Source: Nocardioides sp. REDSEA-S33_B3 (GTDB taxonomy: Bacteria; Actinomycetota; Actinomycetes; Propionibacteriales; Nocardioidaceae). Taken from it: DNA of 64,000 nt. The translations under genes were made by a program, and so were the position numbers. The notes beneath the pieces were generated by a model. The model was not told the DNA's origin. It saw nothing but the letters and a program-made list of their open reading frames with translations, and searched no databases. Where the stretch lies: contig LUPK01000015.1 of the NCBI GenBank assembly GCA_001627335.1, forward strand, positions 27,860 through 91,859, written 5' to 3'. Numbering within the stretch: the first letter of the stretch is position 1; every line of letters starts with the position of its first letter. Positions 1 to 10,391 of the stretch are shown one piece after another.

Positions 1-456
1 CGCGTGCTTCGACGCGTGGTAGGCCGCGACGCCGGGCACGGACGTGGCGCCGCAGATGGAGGAGATGTTCACGATCGCGCCGGAGCGGGCGGGTCGCATC
101 AGCCGCAGCGCGTGCTGCATGCCGAGCAGGACGCCGGTCTGGTTGATCCCGATGATCCGGTTCCACTCCTCCAGCGACAGCTCGTGGAGCTGGTCGTAGC
201 CGGAGACGCCGGCGTTGTTGACCAGGATGTCGAGGCGTCCGTGGTCGGCCTCGATCTCGGCGACGACGGCCGCCCAGCGCTCGGCGTCGGTGACGTCGTG
301 GGAGCGGGTCCGGATGTGGTCGCCGAGGTCGGACTGGTCACGGACGTCCGTGGCCACCACGGTGGCGCCGGCCTCGGCGAGCGCGGTGGCGACGGCGTGG
401 CCGATGCCCTGGGCGGCACCGGTCACCAGCGCGACGCGCCCGGTCAGGTCGTGCAT
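1..456 (-). CDS. SDR family oxidoreductase (3' part cut by window edge)
   Basis: Reverse strand reads MHDLTGRVALVTGAAQGIGHAVATALAEAGATVVATD...LVNNAGVSGYDQL...; Rossmann TGxxxGIG and NNAG motifs. Confidence 0.85.
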   Translation of the reverse strand, partial: MHDLTGRVALVTGAAQGIGHAVATALAEAGATVVATDVRDQSDLGDHIRTRSHDVTDAERWAAVVAEIEADHGRLDILVNNAGVSGYDQLHELSLEEWNRIIGINQTGVLLGMQHALRLMRPARSGAIVNISSICGATSVPGVAAYHASKHA

Positions 457-581
457 GGGGAGCTCCTTCGGACTCGCGGGCCGATCGGTGACCGGCGTGT
501 CCGAGGACGGTAGGAATCCGCGGGCACCCGCGGCGTCCGTCGATCTACGTATCCCGACCGGGTGATGTGCCCCCCACCGCC

Positions 582-694
582 GGTCGGGCAGGCGAGCGCC
601 AGCGAGCCGTGGTCGAGACCCGGTGACCCGACCGCTGCACCCTCAGGTGGTCGAGCAGCGAGGAGCGCCAGCGACGAGCGGGCGTCGAGACCCC
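582..694. repeat. Two dispersed palindromic repeats (582-620, 646-694)
   Basis: GGTCGGGCAGGCGAGCGCCAGCGAGCCGTGGTCGAGACC; GGTGGTCGAGCAGCGAGGAGCGCCAGCGACGAGCGGGCGTCGAGACCCC. Confidence 0.85.
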
Positions 695-705
695 GACCGA
701 AGTGC

Positions 706-2670
706 CTACCGCAACCGCAACGTGGCCGACTTGGCCCACTTGCTCCTGCCGCCCTCACCGACGGCCCGCACCTTGAACCGCACGGTCCGGTCCTTGCGCT
801 TGACCTTCACCTTCGTCGAGGACGTCCTGAAGCCGATCTTCTTGAACTTCCCCTTGCCCCGCTTCACCGCCACCTCGAACCGAACGCCCGGCGGGCTCGG
901 GTCGCCGCTGGCCCACCAGAGCACGACCTTCTTCTTCGAGTGCTGCCACAGCTGCGGGTTGGTGGGGCGGCCGGGCTTGGCCAGGGTGCCGCCGTCGACG
1001 GTCCAGGTGCCGGTGGTCGAGCGGCCGGCGAGGTCGGTGGTGGTGACGGCGAGGGTCGTGTCGCCGTACGGCAGCTCGAGGTCGAAGACCGCCGACCCGT
1101 CCGGTGCGCTGAACCCGACGTAGTCGACCGGGCTCAGCGAGCCCAGCGCGTCGCCGTAGGTGCCGGGCGGGTCGATCTCCGCGCGCGCGACCTCGACGCC
1201 GTCCGCGGTCACGACGACCCGCGAGGTCCACAGCGGCCCCGCCGGCAGCGCGAAGGGCAGCGACACGCGCGAGCTCCCGTCGGGGTCGGCGACCCGGCAG
1301 GACCCGCCGGTCGCGGTGGGCGCGTAGCCGGTCATCTCGTCGGCCGCGCACGGGTCGAACGCCACCACGGGCCCCACCTCGGGGCGGGTGATGGTCACGA
1401 CGGCGCCGTCGTCGTCCTGCGCGCCGAAGGCGACGGTGATGCCGCCGGGCAGCCACACCGAGGTGCCGGGGGCGTGCCCGGTGCGGTACCCCTCCACGTC
1501 CCCGTTCTCCCGCGCGACGCCGATGCTCGGCACGAGCACCGAGCCGACGTCGTACGCCGGCAGCCGGGCGTCGTGGGCGTCGACCGGGGTCGCCAGCGCC
1601 CGCACCTGCACGCCGCGTCCGCCGCCGAAGTAGAGCTCGGGGTGGCCGGGCGTCCCGCTCCCCTCGACGGCCCACTCCTCGTCCCAGCGCAGCGGCCAGT
1701 CGTCACCGGTCGCGGGGCGGTACTCCAGCGCGAACGCCCGCCGCTCGTTCAGCGGCACCACCGCCATCCGGGTGCCGGCGCCGACCACGTCGATCGGCCG
1801 CAGCGTCAGCGTCGTGGTCTCGCCGACGACGGCGAGGTCGTCGGGCCCGAGCAGTCCGAGCATGTCGCGCTCGTACGCCGAGAAGCGCATCGTCCGGGAG
1901 TTGTTGCCCATGACGGCCGAGGTGTCGCCGTACGTCACGACGTCCCACCGCGACGCGGCGAGCGGGTCGTCGGTGTGGTCGGGGAGCAGGTTGGCGGCGT
2001 GCTCGAGCCCGAGGTTGTGCCCGACCTCGTGGGCGAAGACCTCGATGTCGAGGTGCTTGCTGCCGGACACGTTCTCCGGCTCGACGGGCGCGCTGCCCGG
2101 CGACCAGGAGCCGTTCATGTGGATGCCGGAGCCGCCGAGCGAGGCCTGCCCGGCGTAGGTGCACTTGGTGCGCGTCGTCACGACCACCCAGGTCGCGTAC
2201 GCCGACGCGCCCTCGAGAGCCGCCTGGATCTGCTCGGAGTAGCGCCCGCCGACGGTGAACACCCCGCAGGGCTCGTCGTCGGCGGCCGGCAGCTCGACGT
2301 AGTCGTGCATCCGGAAGCGGTAGCGCCCGCCCGTCTCCCGGTCGTACTCCTCGTCGAGCCGCTCGATCATCCGTCGCGACTCCTCCTCGTCGGTCCCGTG
2401 CGGCCCGGCGGCGGTGTCGAGTGCGAGCACGGCGACGTCGTAGGTCACCGACGTACGCCGCTGGCCGGCCGCCCGCCCGGCAGCCCCCTCCCCCGGCCGA
2501 CCCGCCAGGTCGCGCAGCGTCGGCAGCGGCTCGGCGTCCGGGTCGTGGGCGTAGTCGGGCATCGGCGACGGCTCGACGGCCTGGACAGAGGCCGAAGGTG
2601 TCGTCGCGACCAGCGCCGCAGCGAGCGCGGTCGGGAGCAGAGCGGACAGGACACGGCGTGGGGACGTCAT
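706..2670 (-). CDS. Secreted zinc metalloprotease (HEVGHNLGLEHA; gametolysin/M11-like) with C-terminal FnIII-like region
   Basis: Signal peptide MTSPRRVLSALLPTALAAALVATTPSASVQA; HExxHxxGxxH motif. Confidence 0.8.
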   Translation of the reverse strand: MTSPRRVLSALLPTALAAALVATTPSASVQAVEPSPMPDYAHDPDAEPLPTLRDLAGRPGEGAAGRAAGQRRTSVTYDVAVLALDTAAGPHGTDEEESRRMIERLDEEYDRETGGRYRFRMHDYVELPAADDEPCGVFTVGGRYSEQIQAALEGASAYATWVVVTTRTKCTYAGQASLGGSGIHMNGSWSPGSAPVEPENVSGSKHLDIEVFAHEVGHNLGLEHAANLLPDHTDDPLAASRWDVVTYGDTSAVMGNNSRTMRFSAYERDMLGLLGPDDLAVVGETTTLTLRPIDVVGAGTRMAVVPLNERRAFALEYRPATGDDWPLRWDEEWAVEGSGTPGHPELYFGGGRGVQVRALATPVDAHDARLPAYDVGSVLVPSIGVARENGDVEGYRTGHAPGTSVWLPGGITVAFGAQDDDGAVVTITRPEVGPVVAFDPCAADEMTGYAPTATGGSCRVADPDGSSRVSLPFALPAGPLWTSRVVVTADGVEVARAEIDPPGTYGDALGSLSPVDYVGFSAPDGSAVFDLELPYGDTTLAVTTTDLAGRSTTGTWTVDGGTLAKPGRPTNPQLWQHSKKKVVLWWASGDPSPPGVRFEVAVKRGKGKFKKIGFRTSSTKVKVKRKDRTVRFKVRAVGEGGRSKWAKSATLRLR

Positions 2671-2755
2671 GTGAGGACCTCGGGTCGGGGGAGCTCCCAC
2701 CCACCCTGCCGACATCCCCGCCACCCCGCAGCACTTTCGACCAACCCCCAATGCA

Positions 2756-2914
2756 GGTCGAGGAGGTTGCGCAGCAACCGTCTCGAGACCCCGTGACCGA
2801 CACACCCACCGCAACCCCAGGTGGTCGAGCAGCGAGGAGCGCCAGCGACGAGCGAGCGTCGAGACCACCGACGCTGGTCGAGCAGGCGAGCGCCAGCGAG
2901 CCGTCGTCGAGACC
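2756..2914. repeat. Three dispersed palindromic repeats (2756-2790, 2820-2869, 2876-2914)
   Basis: GGTCGAGGAGGTTGCGCAGCAACCGTCTCGAGACC; GGTGGTCGAGCAGCGAGGAGCGCCAGCGACGAGCGAGCGTCGAGACCACC; GGTCGAGCAGGCGAGCGCCAGCGAGCCGTCGTCGAGACC. Confidence 0.9.
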
Positions 2915-2956
2915 CCGCGACCCGACCACCGCCCCCGACCACCCCCGAGGACCTGG

Positions 2957-3748
2957 GTGAACCCCAGTAGGTTCACCAGCGTGCGCATGCTCCACGGCCC
3001 CACGCCCGGACCGGTCGATGACGACGACCTCGCCGATGCCTACCCCTGGCCCGACACGACCGAGCGCCCCTACATCCGCGCGATGATGGTCAGCACCCTC
3101 GACGGCGCGGCGGCGGGTGACGACGGGCTCAGCGGCTCGGTGTCGGGTGGGGCGGACCGCGCGGTCCTGCGCGCCGTACGCCGCTTCGCAGATGTCGTCC
3201 TGGTCGGCGGCGGCACCATGAAGGCCGAGGGGTACGGCCCCCTCAAGGCACGCGACGAGGACGCCGCGCGGCGCGAGCAGCAGGGCCAGGCGAAGGCGCC
3301 GGTGCTCGCGGTCGTCTCGGGCAGCCTCGACCTGCCGCTGGGCGAGGGGTCGTTCGCGGACTCCGACGTCACGCCGATCGTGTTCACGACCGAGAAGGCC
3401 GACCCGACGAAGGTCGACGACGCCCGCCAGCGGGTGGAGGTCGTGCAGCTGCCGGGCGAGCACGTGGACGCCGCGACCGTGATCGACCAGCTCCACAAGA
3501 AGGGGCTGGGCCGGATCGTGTGCGAGGGCGGGCCGGGCCTGCTCAACCAGGTGACGGACGCGGGCCTGCTCGACGAAGCCGACATCACCATCTCCCCGAT
3601 GCTGGTGGGCACCGAGAAGACCCCCGACACCACGATGCTCCACAACCCGGCGAAGTTCGAGTTGCAGCACGTCCTGACGGCGGAGGAGTTCCTGATGCTG
3701 CGCTACACGAAGGCCGACCAGAGCAAGCAGCAGGGAGACGACCAGTGA
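2957..3748 (+). CDS. Pyrimidine reductase family protein (RibD C-terminal / DHFR-like fold)
   Basis: RPYIRAMMVSTLDGAAAGDDGLSG...ADVVLVGGGTMKAEGY...IVCEGGPGLLNQ. Confidence 0.8.
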   Translation: MNPSRFTSVRMLHGPTPGPVDDDDLADAYPWPDTTERPYIRAMMVSTLDGAAAGDDGLSGSVSGGADRAVLRAVRRFADVVLVGGGTMKAEGYGPLKARDEDAARREQQGQAKAPVLAVVSGSLDLPLGEGSFADSDVTPIVFTTEKADPTKVDDARQRVEVVQLPGEHVDAATVIDQLHKKGLGRIVCEGGPGLLNQVTDAGLLDEADITISPMLVGTEKTPDTTMLHNPAKFELQHVLTAEEFLMLRYTKADQSKQQGDDQ

Positions 3749-4647
3749 TCGACCTGCGCCGCCTGGCCAGGCTGGTCGAGGAACACGGCGACCTGCTCGA
3801 CGCACCGGTCGCGCCGTTCCGGCTGTCCACGCCTTCGAGCAGCCGCGAGGTCGACACCGACGTCGAGCCGGCGATCATGGGCGTGGTCAACCTGTCCAAG
3901 GACAGCTGGTACCGCGAGTCCGTCGCCATCGGCACCGACGCCGCCCTGCGCCTCGGCCGCCTGCAGGTCGCGCAGGGCGCGCACTTCATCGACGTGGGCG
4001 CGGAGTCGATCCAGGACTACGCCGAGGACGTCGCCGCCGAGCAGCAGGTCGAGCAGCTCGTCCCCGTCATCGAGGGGCTTACCGGCGACGGCATCGTCGT
4101 CTCGGTCGAGGCCTACCACCCGAGCGTCGTGAAGGCCTCCTTCGAGGCCGGGGCCCGCGTCCTCAACCTCACCGGGTCCGGGCACGACGAGGAGATGTTC
4201 GCCCTGGCAGCGCAGTACGACGCCAGCGTGATCCTCTGCCACGTCGGCGGCACCCACCCCCGCGACCTCGACCCCGACGCCGACCCGGGCGCCGACCCGA
4301 TCGCCCACATGACCCCGCAGTTCGAGGCCCGCATTGCGGCCGCCCGCGCCGCCGGCGTCACCAGCCTCTCCCTCGACCCGGGCATCGGCTTCGGCTTCCG
4401 CTGGGCCCCGACCATGGACGCCCGGGTGGCCTACCAGTCCCACGTCCTGCTGGAGACCTTCCGCCTGCGCGCCCTCGGCCTCCCGCTGTGCCACGCCCTT
4501 CCCGCCGCCCGCCACCTGTGGGGCGAGGAGGTCCGCTCGGCCGAGCACTTCTTTGCCGTCCTCGCCCACCTCGGCCGCACCGGCATCTACCGCGTCCACG
4601 AGGTCCCCCGCGTCGCCGCCGCCCTCAGGACCCTCCACACCCTCTAG
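3745..4647 (+). CDS. Dihydropteroate synthase-like protein (divergent)
   Basis: MGVVNLSKDSWYRES...AQGAHFIDVGAESIQ...SLDPGIGFGF; GTGA overlap with the upstream stop. Confidence 0.75.
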   Translation: MIDLRRLARLVEEHGDLLDAPVAPFRLSTPSSSREVDTDVEPAIMGVVNLSKDSWYRESVAIGTDAALRLGRLQVAQGAHFIDVGAESIQDYAEDVAAEQQVEQLVPVIEGLTGDGIVVSVEAYHPSVVKASFEAGARVLNLTGSGHDEEMFALAAQYDASVILCHVGGTHPRDLDPDADPGADPIAHMTPQFEARIAAARAAGVTSLSLDPGIGFGFRWAPTMDARVAYQSHVLLETFRLRALGLPLCHALPAARHLWGEEVRSAEHFFAVLAHLGRTGIYRVHEVPRVAAALRTLHTL

Positions 4648-4703
4648 AGACCTTCTAACGGTCGGAGATCAAGGAGTCCGTTGGGCAATCGGCTCTACGG
4701 ACA

Positions 4704-5961
4704 GTGGGCGACGTGTTTCCAACCACGAACGGATTCAGACGTTGCCGCCATTCTGCCTCGTATGCCCGGCGCGCGATCCCGGCACTGGAGATGGTGTCGC
4801 TGACGATCGAGGGTGACTCGTGGGCCAAGGGTGGGCCGGGCGCGCTCGATGGCACCCGGTTCTGGGACCGGGTGGCCTCCCGCAACCGCATGATCGTCGC
4901 CGCCAACCGGGGCATCTCCGGCTCACGTTCCTACGGCATCCTCGCCAGCATCCAGAGCAACTGGACGCCCAACAGCATCGGCATGGTCGGCCTCGGCGAC
5001 ATCGTCATCAACGACGTTCGGAACTACGCCGACGACCACGGTCGCACCACCTCCCGCGAGGTGTTCCGCGCCATGCTCGACCACCTCTCGGCCTGGGCGG
5101 TCGAGACGAGTAGCTCGGCTTCCCTGATCTACGGCCCCGGGTGGACCGCAGGTCTCAGCGACGGCACCGCTGGGCGCACGTCGACATCGCCTGGACGGGC
5201 GACGCCTGCGCCATCCGGGTGAGGTGTGTGAACGGCGCCGGGGCCAACGTCACCGTCACCGACACGGGCACCGGCACCGGCACCGGCACCGGCACGACGG
5301 TCGCAACGTTCTCCACGGGCGGCTTCCGCGACACCTTCACTGGCGCCATTGTGATGTCGGGCTACGGCGACGGGGACCACACCGTCCGTGTCTCCGTCTC
5401 GGCGGCAGCCACCGTCGCAGGCGTGAACCCGCTCATGGAGTCGCCACCGCTCATCGCTTGGATGAAGCCCGGCCCCTACGTCAACGGCGGCGCCGACCAG
5501 CAGGCCCGCCTCGCCCTCTACCTCGCCGAGCTCCAGACGGTCGCCGACGACTGGGCGAACGTGGTGTCCATCGGTCACGACGCCGACTGGGACATGGACA
5601 CCATGCTCTACACCGACGGCTTCCACCCCAACGACCTCGGCAACGCCTACTACGCCGACCGCATCAACACGGTGCTGGCCGCGCGGCTGGGCGACGACTT
5701 CGAGCAGGGCCTGAACGCCGTGGTCGGCACCTCAGCAGGCACCTATACGCCGCCCGTCCCGGTCTACACCGCCCCAGGCGCGACAGTGCCCGCTCAGGTC
5801 ACCGGACTTGCTGCTACCGGCCAGCAGGGCGCGGCCGTGCTCACCTGGACACGGGCGAGCGACGGCGGCTCCACCCTCACCGGCTACTCCGTGCAGTACC
5901 GCGTCAGCGGGGCAGGCTCGTGGGTGGATGCTCCTGATGCCACCGGCACCGCCACCGGGGC
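4704..5961 (+). pseudogene. SGNH/GDSL hydrolase with FnIII region, frameshifted near 5150-5200 and truncated by the IS at 5962
   Basis: TIEGDSWAKG...NRGISGSRSYGI in one frame; VDIAWTGDACAIRV...DGFHPNDLGNAYYADRI and a FnIII-like region continue in another frame. Confidence 0.65.
5264..5297 (+). repeat. GGCACC-type hexanucleotide tandem repeat (TGTGTG peptide)
   Basis: ggcaccggcaccggcaccggcaccggcac. Confidence 0.85.
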
Positions 5962-7667
5962 CCTGACTCGTGCCACTTGGAGCGGGATCGCTGATCGAAT
6001 CGATGTTTGTGCAGGTCACGGGGTTGCCGGCGATGTGTTTGACACACCCCGCTGGCCGATAGGGTCCGCCGGTGGTGTTCGTGCGGAAGGCTCCGGGTCG
6101 CACGGGCAGTACAAAGGTCCAGCTCGCTGAACGCCGCGACGGGCGCGATGTGGTCCTCGAGCATGTGGGCACGGCTCGCGACGAGGCCGAACTCGCGGTG
6201 CTGATGTCGGTGGCACGACGACGCATGCACGAGGGCCAAGAGGCTCTCGACCTCGAGATCGTCGGGCTCGAGGATGAGGGTGTGCCAGCCCGGCCAGCCC
6301 CGATCACCAGCAAGCGTTCAGCGCTGCTGTGGCAGGTCCTCACCGAGGCCTACACGCGGCTGGGATTCGGCGCCGTCGATGACGAGGCCTTCGCTCAACT
6401 GGTGCTGGCCCGGGTCATCGAGCCGACCTCGAAGGCCGACTCGGTCAGGGTGCTTCACGAGATCGGAGCCCCGGCGGTCTCGCTGCGCACGATGTTCCGT
6501 GCGCTGCAGCGCGCCCAGGAGCGTGACTACCGAGCCACGATCGCGACCGCGTGCTTCCAGCACGCCATGACCAACGGCGATGTCTCCCTGGTCCTCTACG
6601 ACGTCACCACGCTGTACTTCGAAGCAGAGGACGAAGACGCCCTACGCAAGGTGGGCTACAGCAAGGAACGCCGCGTCGACCCCCAGATCGTGGTCGGACT
6701 GCTGGTCGACCGGCGAGGGTTCCCCCTCGAGATCGGCTGCTTCGAAGGCAACAAGGCAGAGACCCTCACGATCATCCCCATCGTCAAGCAGTTCCAAGAC
6801 CGTCACGGCATCGCCGACATGGTCGTGGTCGCCGATGCCGGGATGCTCAGCTCGAAGAACCTGCGCGAGCTCGACGAGGCGGGCTTGAGGTTCATCGTCG
6901 GGTCGCGGGTAACGAAGGCGCCCAAGGATCTGGAGTCCCACTTCCGATGGCACGGCACCGCCTTCACTGACGGCCAGGTCATCGACACCATCACCCCACG
7001 CGACCAGCGCGGCATCCTGGTCAAGTCATCGGACCCCAAGACCAAGGCCGAGCCGGTCTGGGACCCCGCGGTGCACGCGAAGTCGTGGCGTGCGGTGTGG
7101 GCGTACTCGACGAAGCGAGCCGTACGTGACAACAAGACGCTGACGCTGCAGGAGAACAAGGCCCGCGCGGTCGTCGCGGGCGAGAAGGCCGCCAGGACGC
7201 CACGGTTCGTCAAGACCCGCAACGGCTCCACCGTTCTCGATGAGGCCTCCCTCGGTCGGGCGCGTGAACTGGTCGGCCTGAAGGGCTACGTCACGAACAT
7301 CCCCGCCACCGTGATGCCCCCAAGCGAGGTCATCAGCAGCTACCACGACCTATGGCACGTGGAGCAGTCGTTCCGAATGTCCAAGACCGACCTGGCCGCA
7401 CGGCCGATCTTCCACCACACCCGCGACGCCATCGAGGCTCACCTCACCATCGTGTTCGCGGCGCTCGCGATCGCTCGCGACCTGCAGAACACCACTGGGA
7501 TGAGCATCAAGAAGATCATCACGACCCTGCGACCGCTCCAGCAGATCACCGTCCGCATCGCCGGCCACGATCACCTCGCCGCCGACCCACTCACCCCGAC
7601 CGCCAAGACGATCCTGGACTCGCTACAAACCGGCCCTCACTGACACACCCCGGTGGCACGAGTCAGG
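5962..7667 (+). mobile_element. IS1634-like insertion sequence
   Basis: Terminal inverted repeats CCTGACTCGTGCCAC (5962-5976) and GTGGCACGAGTCAGG (7653-7667) bracket the transposase ORF. Confidence 0.75.
6072..7643 (+). CDS. IS1634-family-type transposase
   Basis: 523-aa ORF with LVLYDVTTLYFEAE, VVVADAGMLSSKN and YHDLWHVEQSFRMSKTDLAARPIFH. Confidence 0.85.
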   Translation: MVFVRKAPGRTGSTKVQLAERRDGRDVVLEHVGTARDEAELAVLMSVARRRMHEGQEALDLEIVGLEDEGVPARPAPITSKRSALLWQVLTEAYTRLGFGAVDDEAFAQLVLARVIEPTSKADSVRVLHEIGAPAVSLRTMFRALQRAQERDYRATIATACFQHAMTNGDVSLVLYDVTTLYFEAEDEDALRKVGYSKERRVDPQIVVGLLVDRRGFPLEIGCFEGNKAETLTIIPIVKQFQDRHGIADMVVVADAGMLSSKNLRELDEAGLRFIVGSRVTKAPKDLESHFRWHGTAFTDGQVIDTITPRDQRGILVKSSDPKTKAEPVWDPAVHAKSWRAVWAYSTKRAVRDNKTLTLQENKARAVVAGEKAARTPRFVKTRNGSTVLDEASLGRARELVGLKGYVTNIPATVMPPSEVISSYHDLWHVEQSFRMSKTDLAARPIFHHTRDAIEAHLTIVFAALAIARDLQNTTGMSIKKIITTLRPLQQITVRIAGHDHLAADPLTPTAKTILDSLQTGPH

Positions 7668-8105
7668 TCGAACGCCCTGTCCTGCATCGCCATCTCCGGG
7701 TCCCAGCAGCATCTGCTCGTCAACTCCGGCGCAGCCTATGGCACGTTCCGCTGGGTCCGGGGCTCCTCCGAGATGATCCAGGTCGGCATCTCCTACGGCT
7801 TCTCCTCCGGCACCGGCACCACCGGCTACATCCTGTACCGCACCAGCACGTTCTACCGGCTGGTCAAGCAGACCGCCAGCGGCTCCTACACCACCCTCGC
7901 CGACACCACCGGCGTCACGCCCGCCGCTGGTGACGTGGTCGAGGTCGTGTGGAACGGCAACTCGCACAAGGTGCGCGTCAACGGCACCGAACGCGCCAGC
8001 GCCACCGACTCGGCTTACAGCGGCACCTGGAACGGCGCGTTCAACATCAGTGCCACCCACGCTGGCGCGTGGGACGAACTATCTCACACGAGCGCGACCG
8101 CTTGA
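7668..8105 (+). pseudogene. Lectin/LamG-like C-terminal fragment, probably the distal part of the IS-interrupted SGNH hydrolase gene
   Basis: Reading frame SNALSCIAISGSQQHLLVNSG...VEVVWNGNSHKVRVNG without a native start, directly after the IS end. Confidence 0.5.
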
Positions 8106-8124
8106 GAGAAGCGACTGTCTGAGA

Positions 8125-9213
8125 TCACGCCGACTCCGATGCCGGAGCGACCGCATTGGCTGGCGCGCGCTGAAATCTGCTCTTCAACGCCAGGAACGGC
8201 GCTTCGATGAAGCGGTAACTAGCTGCAGCCACCAAGAGCGCAGCGATGGGGGCAAACACTGTTTCGCCGATGACCGGTAAGGCGTCGGAGCCACTCGCAA
8301 GCAGTGGCTCTTGCCAGAGATACAGGCTGTACGAGATCAAGCCAACGTAGACAAGCGGCGGCCATTCCAACGGCCTGCGCAACGGGCTCTTCCTATTTTG
8401 CAGGACGGCAACTAGGACGGCTGCGGCGGCGAGATTGTGTACCGTGTACCCAAACGGCAGAAGCCAGATTCCTCCGAGGTATATTCCCGCCGCCGAAGAT
8501 GCCAAGATGACAGGCAGCGCGACCAGCTCCAGGCGATACCGGATGACGGCGGTGACGGTGTACGACCACGCTTTCGGGTATGCGATAGGCAGAAGAGCGA
8601 CCGCGCAGCCGATCAGAAGCGAGTCGGCTCGTGTGTGAAACATGATACCGATCCTCGGCTGAAGATCGGGCGTCAAGACATAAGTTGCGACACGCAGTAT
8701 CGGGAGAACGACGATCGCGGCGACAGCGACCTTACATGCGAGCCGCGTGTTCAATGCGAGGAGCGTCAGCGGCCAGAAAATGTAGAATTGTTCCTCTACA
8801 GACAGTGACCATGTGTGTCCCAGGTGCCAGCCGGTCGGAAGGTAGTCCGAGACTAGTAGGCTGGCTCTCAGAAAGTCTGCTCGTGGAATTTCAGCCGCGC
8901 CCACCGCCGTCAGGACGCCCATAGCCATTAAGAAAAAGGCAAAGGCTGGAATGATTCGCAGAAAGCGGCGTACATAGAAGTTGTAGATACTAATCGTTCG
9001 AGTGCGCTCTCGTTCTCTAGTCAGAATTCCCGTGATAAGGAAACCGCTGAGGACGAAGAACACCAGCACGCCGAATCCGCCGTCGAAGAAGACGTGGCCC
9101 ACGTCGTTCCATCGAGTTGAATCGATCGCCATCGTCATGCTGTGAGAGATGACGACGAGTAGGACCGCCACCCCTCTGAGACCTTGCAGCGCAGCGATCC
9201 GACTCTCAGACAT
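8125..9213 (-). CDS. Acyltransferase 3 family (OafA/YrhL-like) membrane protein
   Basis: RIAALQGLRGVAVLLVVISH...FFVLSGFLITGIL...HTWSLSVEEQFYIFWP. Confidence 0.9.
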   Translation of the reverse strand: MSESRIAALQGLRGVAVLLVVISHSMTMAIDSTRWNDVGHVFFDGGFGVLVFFVLSGFLITGILTRERERTRTISIYNFYVRRFLRIIPAFAFFLMAMGVLTAVGAAEIPRADFLRASLLVSDYLPTGWHLGHTWSLSVEEQFYIFWPLTLLALNTRLACKVAVAAIVVLPILRVATYVLTPDLQPRIGIMFHTRADSLLIGCAVALLPIAYPKAWSYTVTAVIRYRLELVALPVILASSAAGIYLGGIWLLPFGYTVHNLAAAAVLVAVLQNRKSPLRRPLEWPPLVYVGLISYSLYLWQEPLLASGSDALPVIGETVFAPIAALLVAAASYRFIEAPFLALKSRFQRAPANAVAPASESA

Positions 9214-9278
9214 GGCGTGATCCTAGGCTGCAGACGCCAGAACTAGGATGCGAAACATGGGCGCCGTAGCGTGTTGGT

Positions 9279-10274
9279 GTGGGGATCAGAGTAGCCGCCG
9301 CCGTCGTCCTCTCCCTTCTACCGGCTCTTGTTGCCTGTTCGACAGTCGATGACGCTGCGCAGCCGGTGGCGACTCGACACGGAATCGCCGTGTGGGGCGA
9401 CTCGATGTCGAGCCGATACCCGCGTTACCTGCAGGAAATGATGCCTGAGAGCACGATCTACAACGGTGGGGTCAGCGGCGAGTTCTCGGGCTCGGTCGCG
9501 GTGCGCCAGGGCGGCGTTGTGGCCGCGTTCCGCGTCGAGTCTGGAGCCCTCCCCACTAGCGGCGAAGCCGGCCTGGCGTTCACAAATGAGGATCGCGGCT
9601 GGGCAAGTGAGTATCCCGGCATCCGGCTGGGTTGGCAGCCCAACGAAGCGTCGCCGATGCCCGGGACCTTAGCTGGGGTGCACGGAACCCTCACCGCCTA
9701 CGCGGAGGGAACCGAAGAGTCCATTCGCTTCGGATTCACTCCGGATAAGCCGGGGGAAGCAGCGCCGGTGGGCGAAGACGTCACATTCGTCCCTGACTCC
9801 GCCGAGGCGCAGGCCGAGGCGGTCCACATCATCATGGTTGGCCGCAACAATCCGCAGAACGTCGGCGATGTCCTCGAAGACATCGCCTCAATGGTCGCGG
9901 CGACCTCCGATGACCGCTACCTGATTCTGTCTACGATCAACGCCACCGATGAGGGCGAAGGCAGTGGGGCCACCTACTCCCGGATCGTCGAGGGCATCAA
10001 CCAGGGGCTGGCCGAGACCTACGGCGAGCAATACCTCGACGTGCGACGGCTCCTCATCCAGGAAGGCCTGGACCGAGCCGGCATATCGCCAACGCCCGCG
10101 GATCGGGCGGACATCGCGGCTGACACTGTCCCGACATCACTGCGCGTGCCGAACGACGTCGTGCATCTGAGCTTCGCCGACCCGCCGCAGATTGGACAGA
10201 AGTCCGGTGATGAGGTGCTTGCCGAACTAGTGCACGAGAAGCTAATCGATCTCGGATGGGCCGAACCGGCCTGA
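9279..10274 (+). CDS. Putative SGNH/GDSL-type hydrolase, lipoprotein-like
   Basis: Lipobox-like LPALVACS; GIAVWGDSMSSRYPRYLQEMM; VHLSFADPPQIGQKSGDEV. Confidence 0.65.
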   Translation: MGIRVAAAVVLSLLPALVACSTVDDAAQPVATRHGIAVWGDSMSSRYPRYLQEMMPESTIYNGGVSGEFSGSVAVRQGGVVAAFRVESGALPTSGEAGLAFTNEDRGWASEYPGIRLGWQPNEASPMPGTLAGVHGTLTAYAEGTEESIRFGFTPDKPGEAAPVGEDVTFVPDSAEAQAEAVHIIMVGRNNPQNVGDVLEDIASMVAATSDDRYLILSTINATDEGEGSGATYSRIVEGINQGLAETYGEQYLDVRRLLIQEGLDRAGISPTPADRADIAADTVPTSLRVPNDVVHLSFADPPQIGQKSGDEVLAELVHEKLIDLGWAEPA

Positions 10275-10391
10275 GCTCAGACGATCAGCCGGCGCCTTGA
10301 TTGGGCTGTGCAAAGGACCGAACGAGGTTCTCAGGCTGATTGAGCATCGGCCTGAGCCATTTGGACGGGAATGACCCGTCGAGCAACTCGA

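Noticed and set aside
562-2796. 744-aa plus-strand ORF
   Set aside because: Antisense shadow of the metalloprotease with Arg/Gly/His-biased, non-protein-like composition typical of high-GC ghost ORFs.
582-2914. CRISPR-like reading of the clustered short repeats
   Set aside because: Spacing is irregular, orientation varies, copies are scattered over 63 kb and no cas genes are present.
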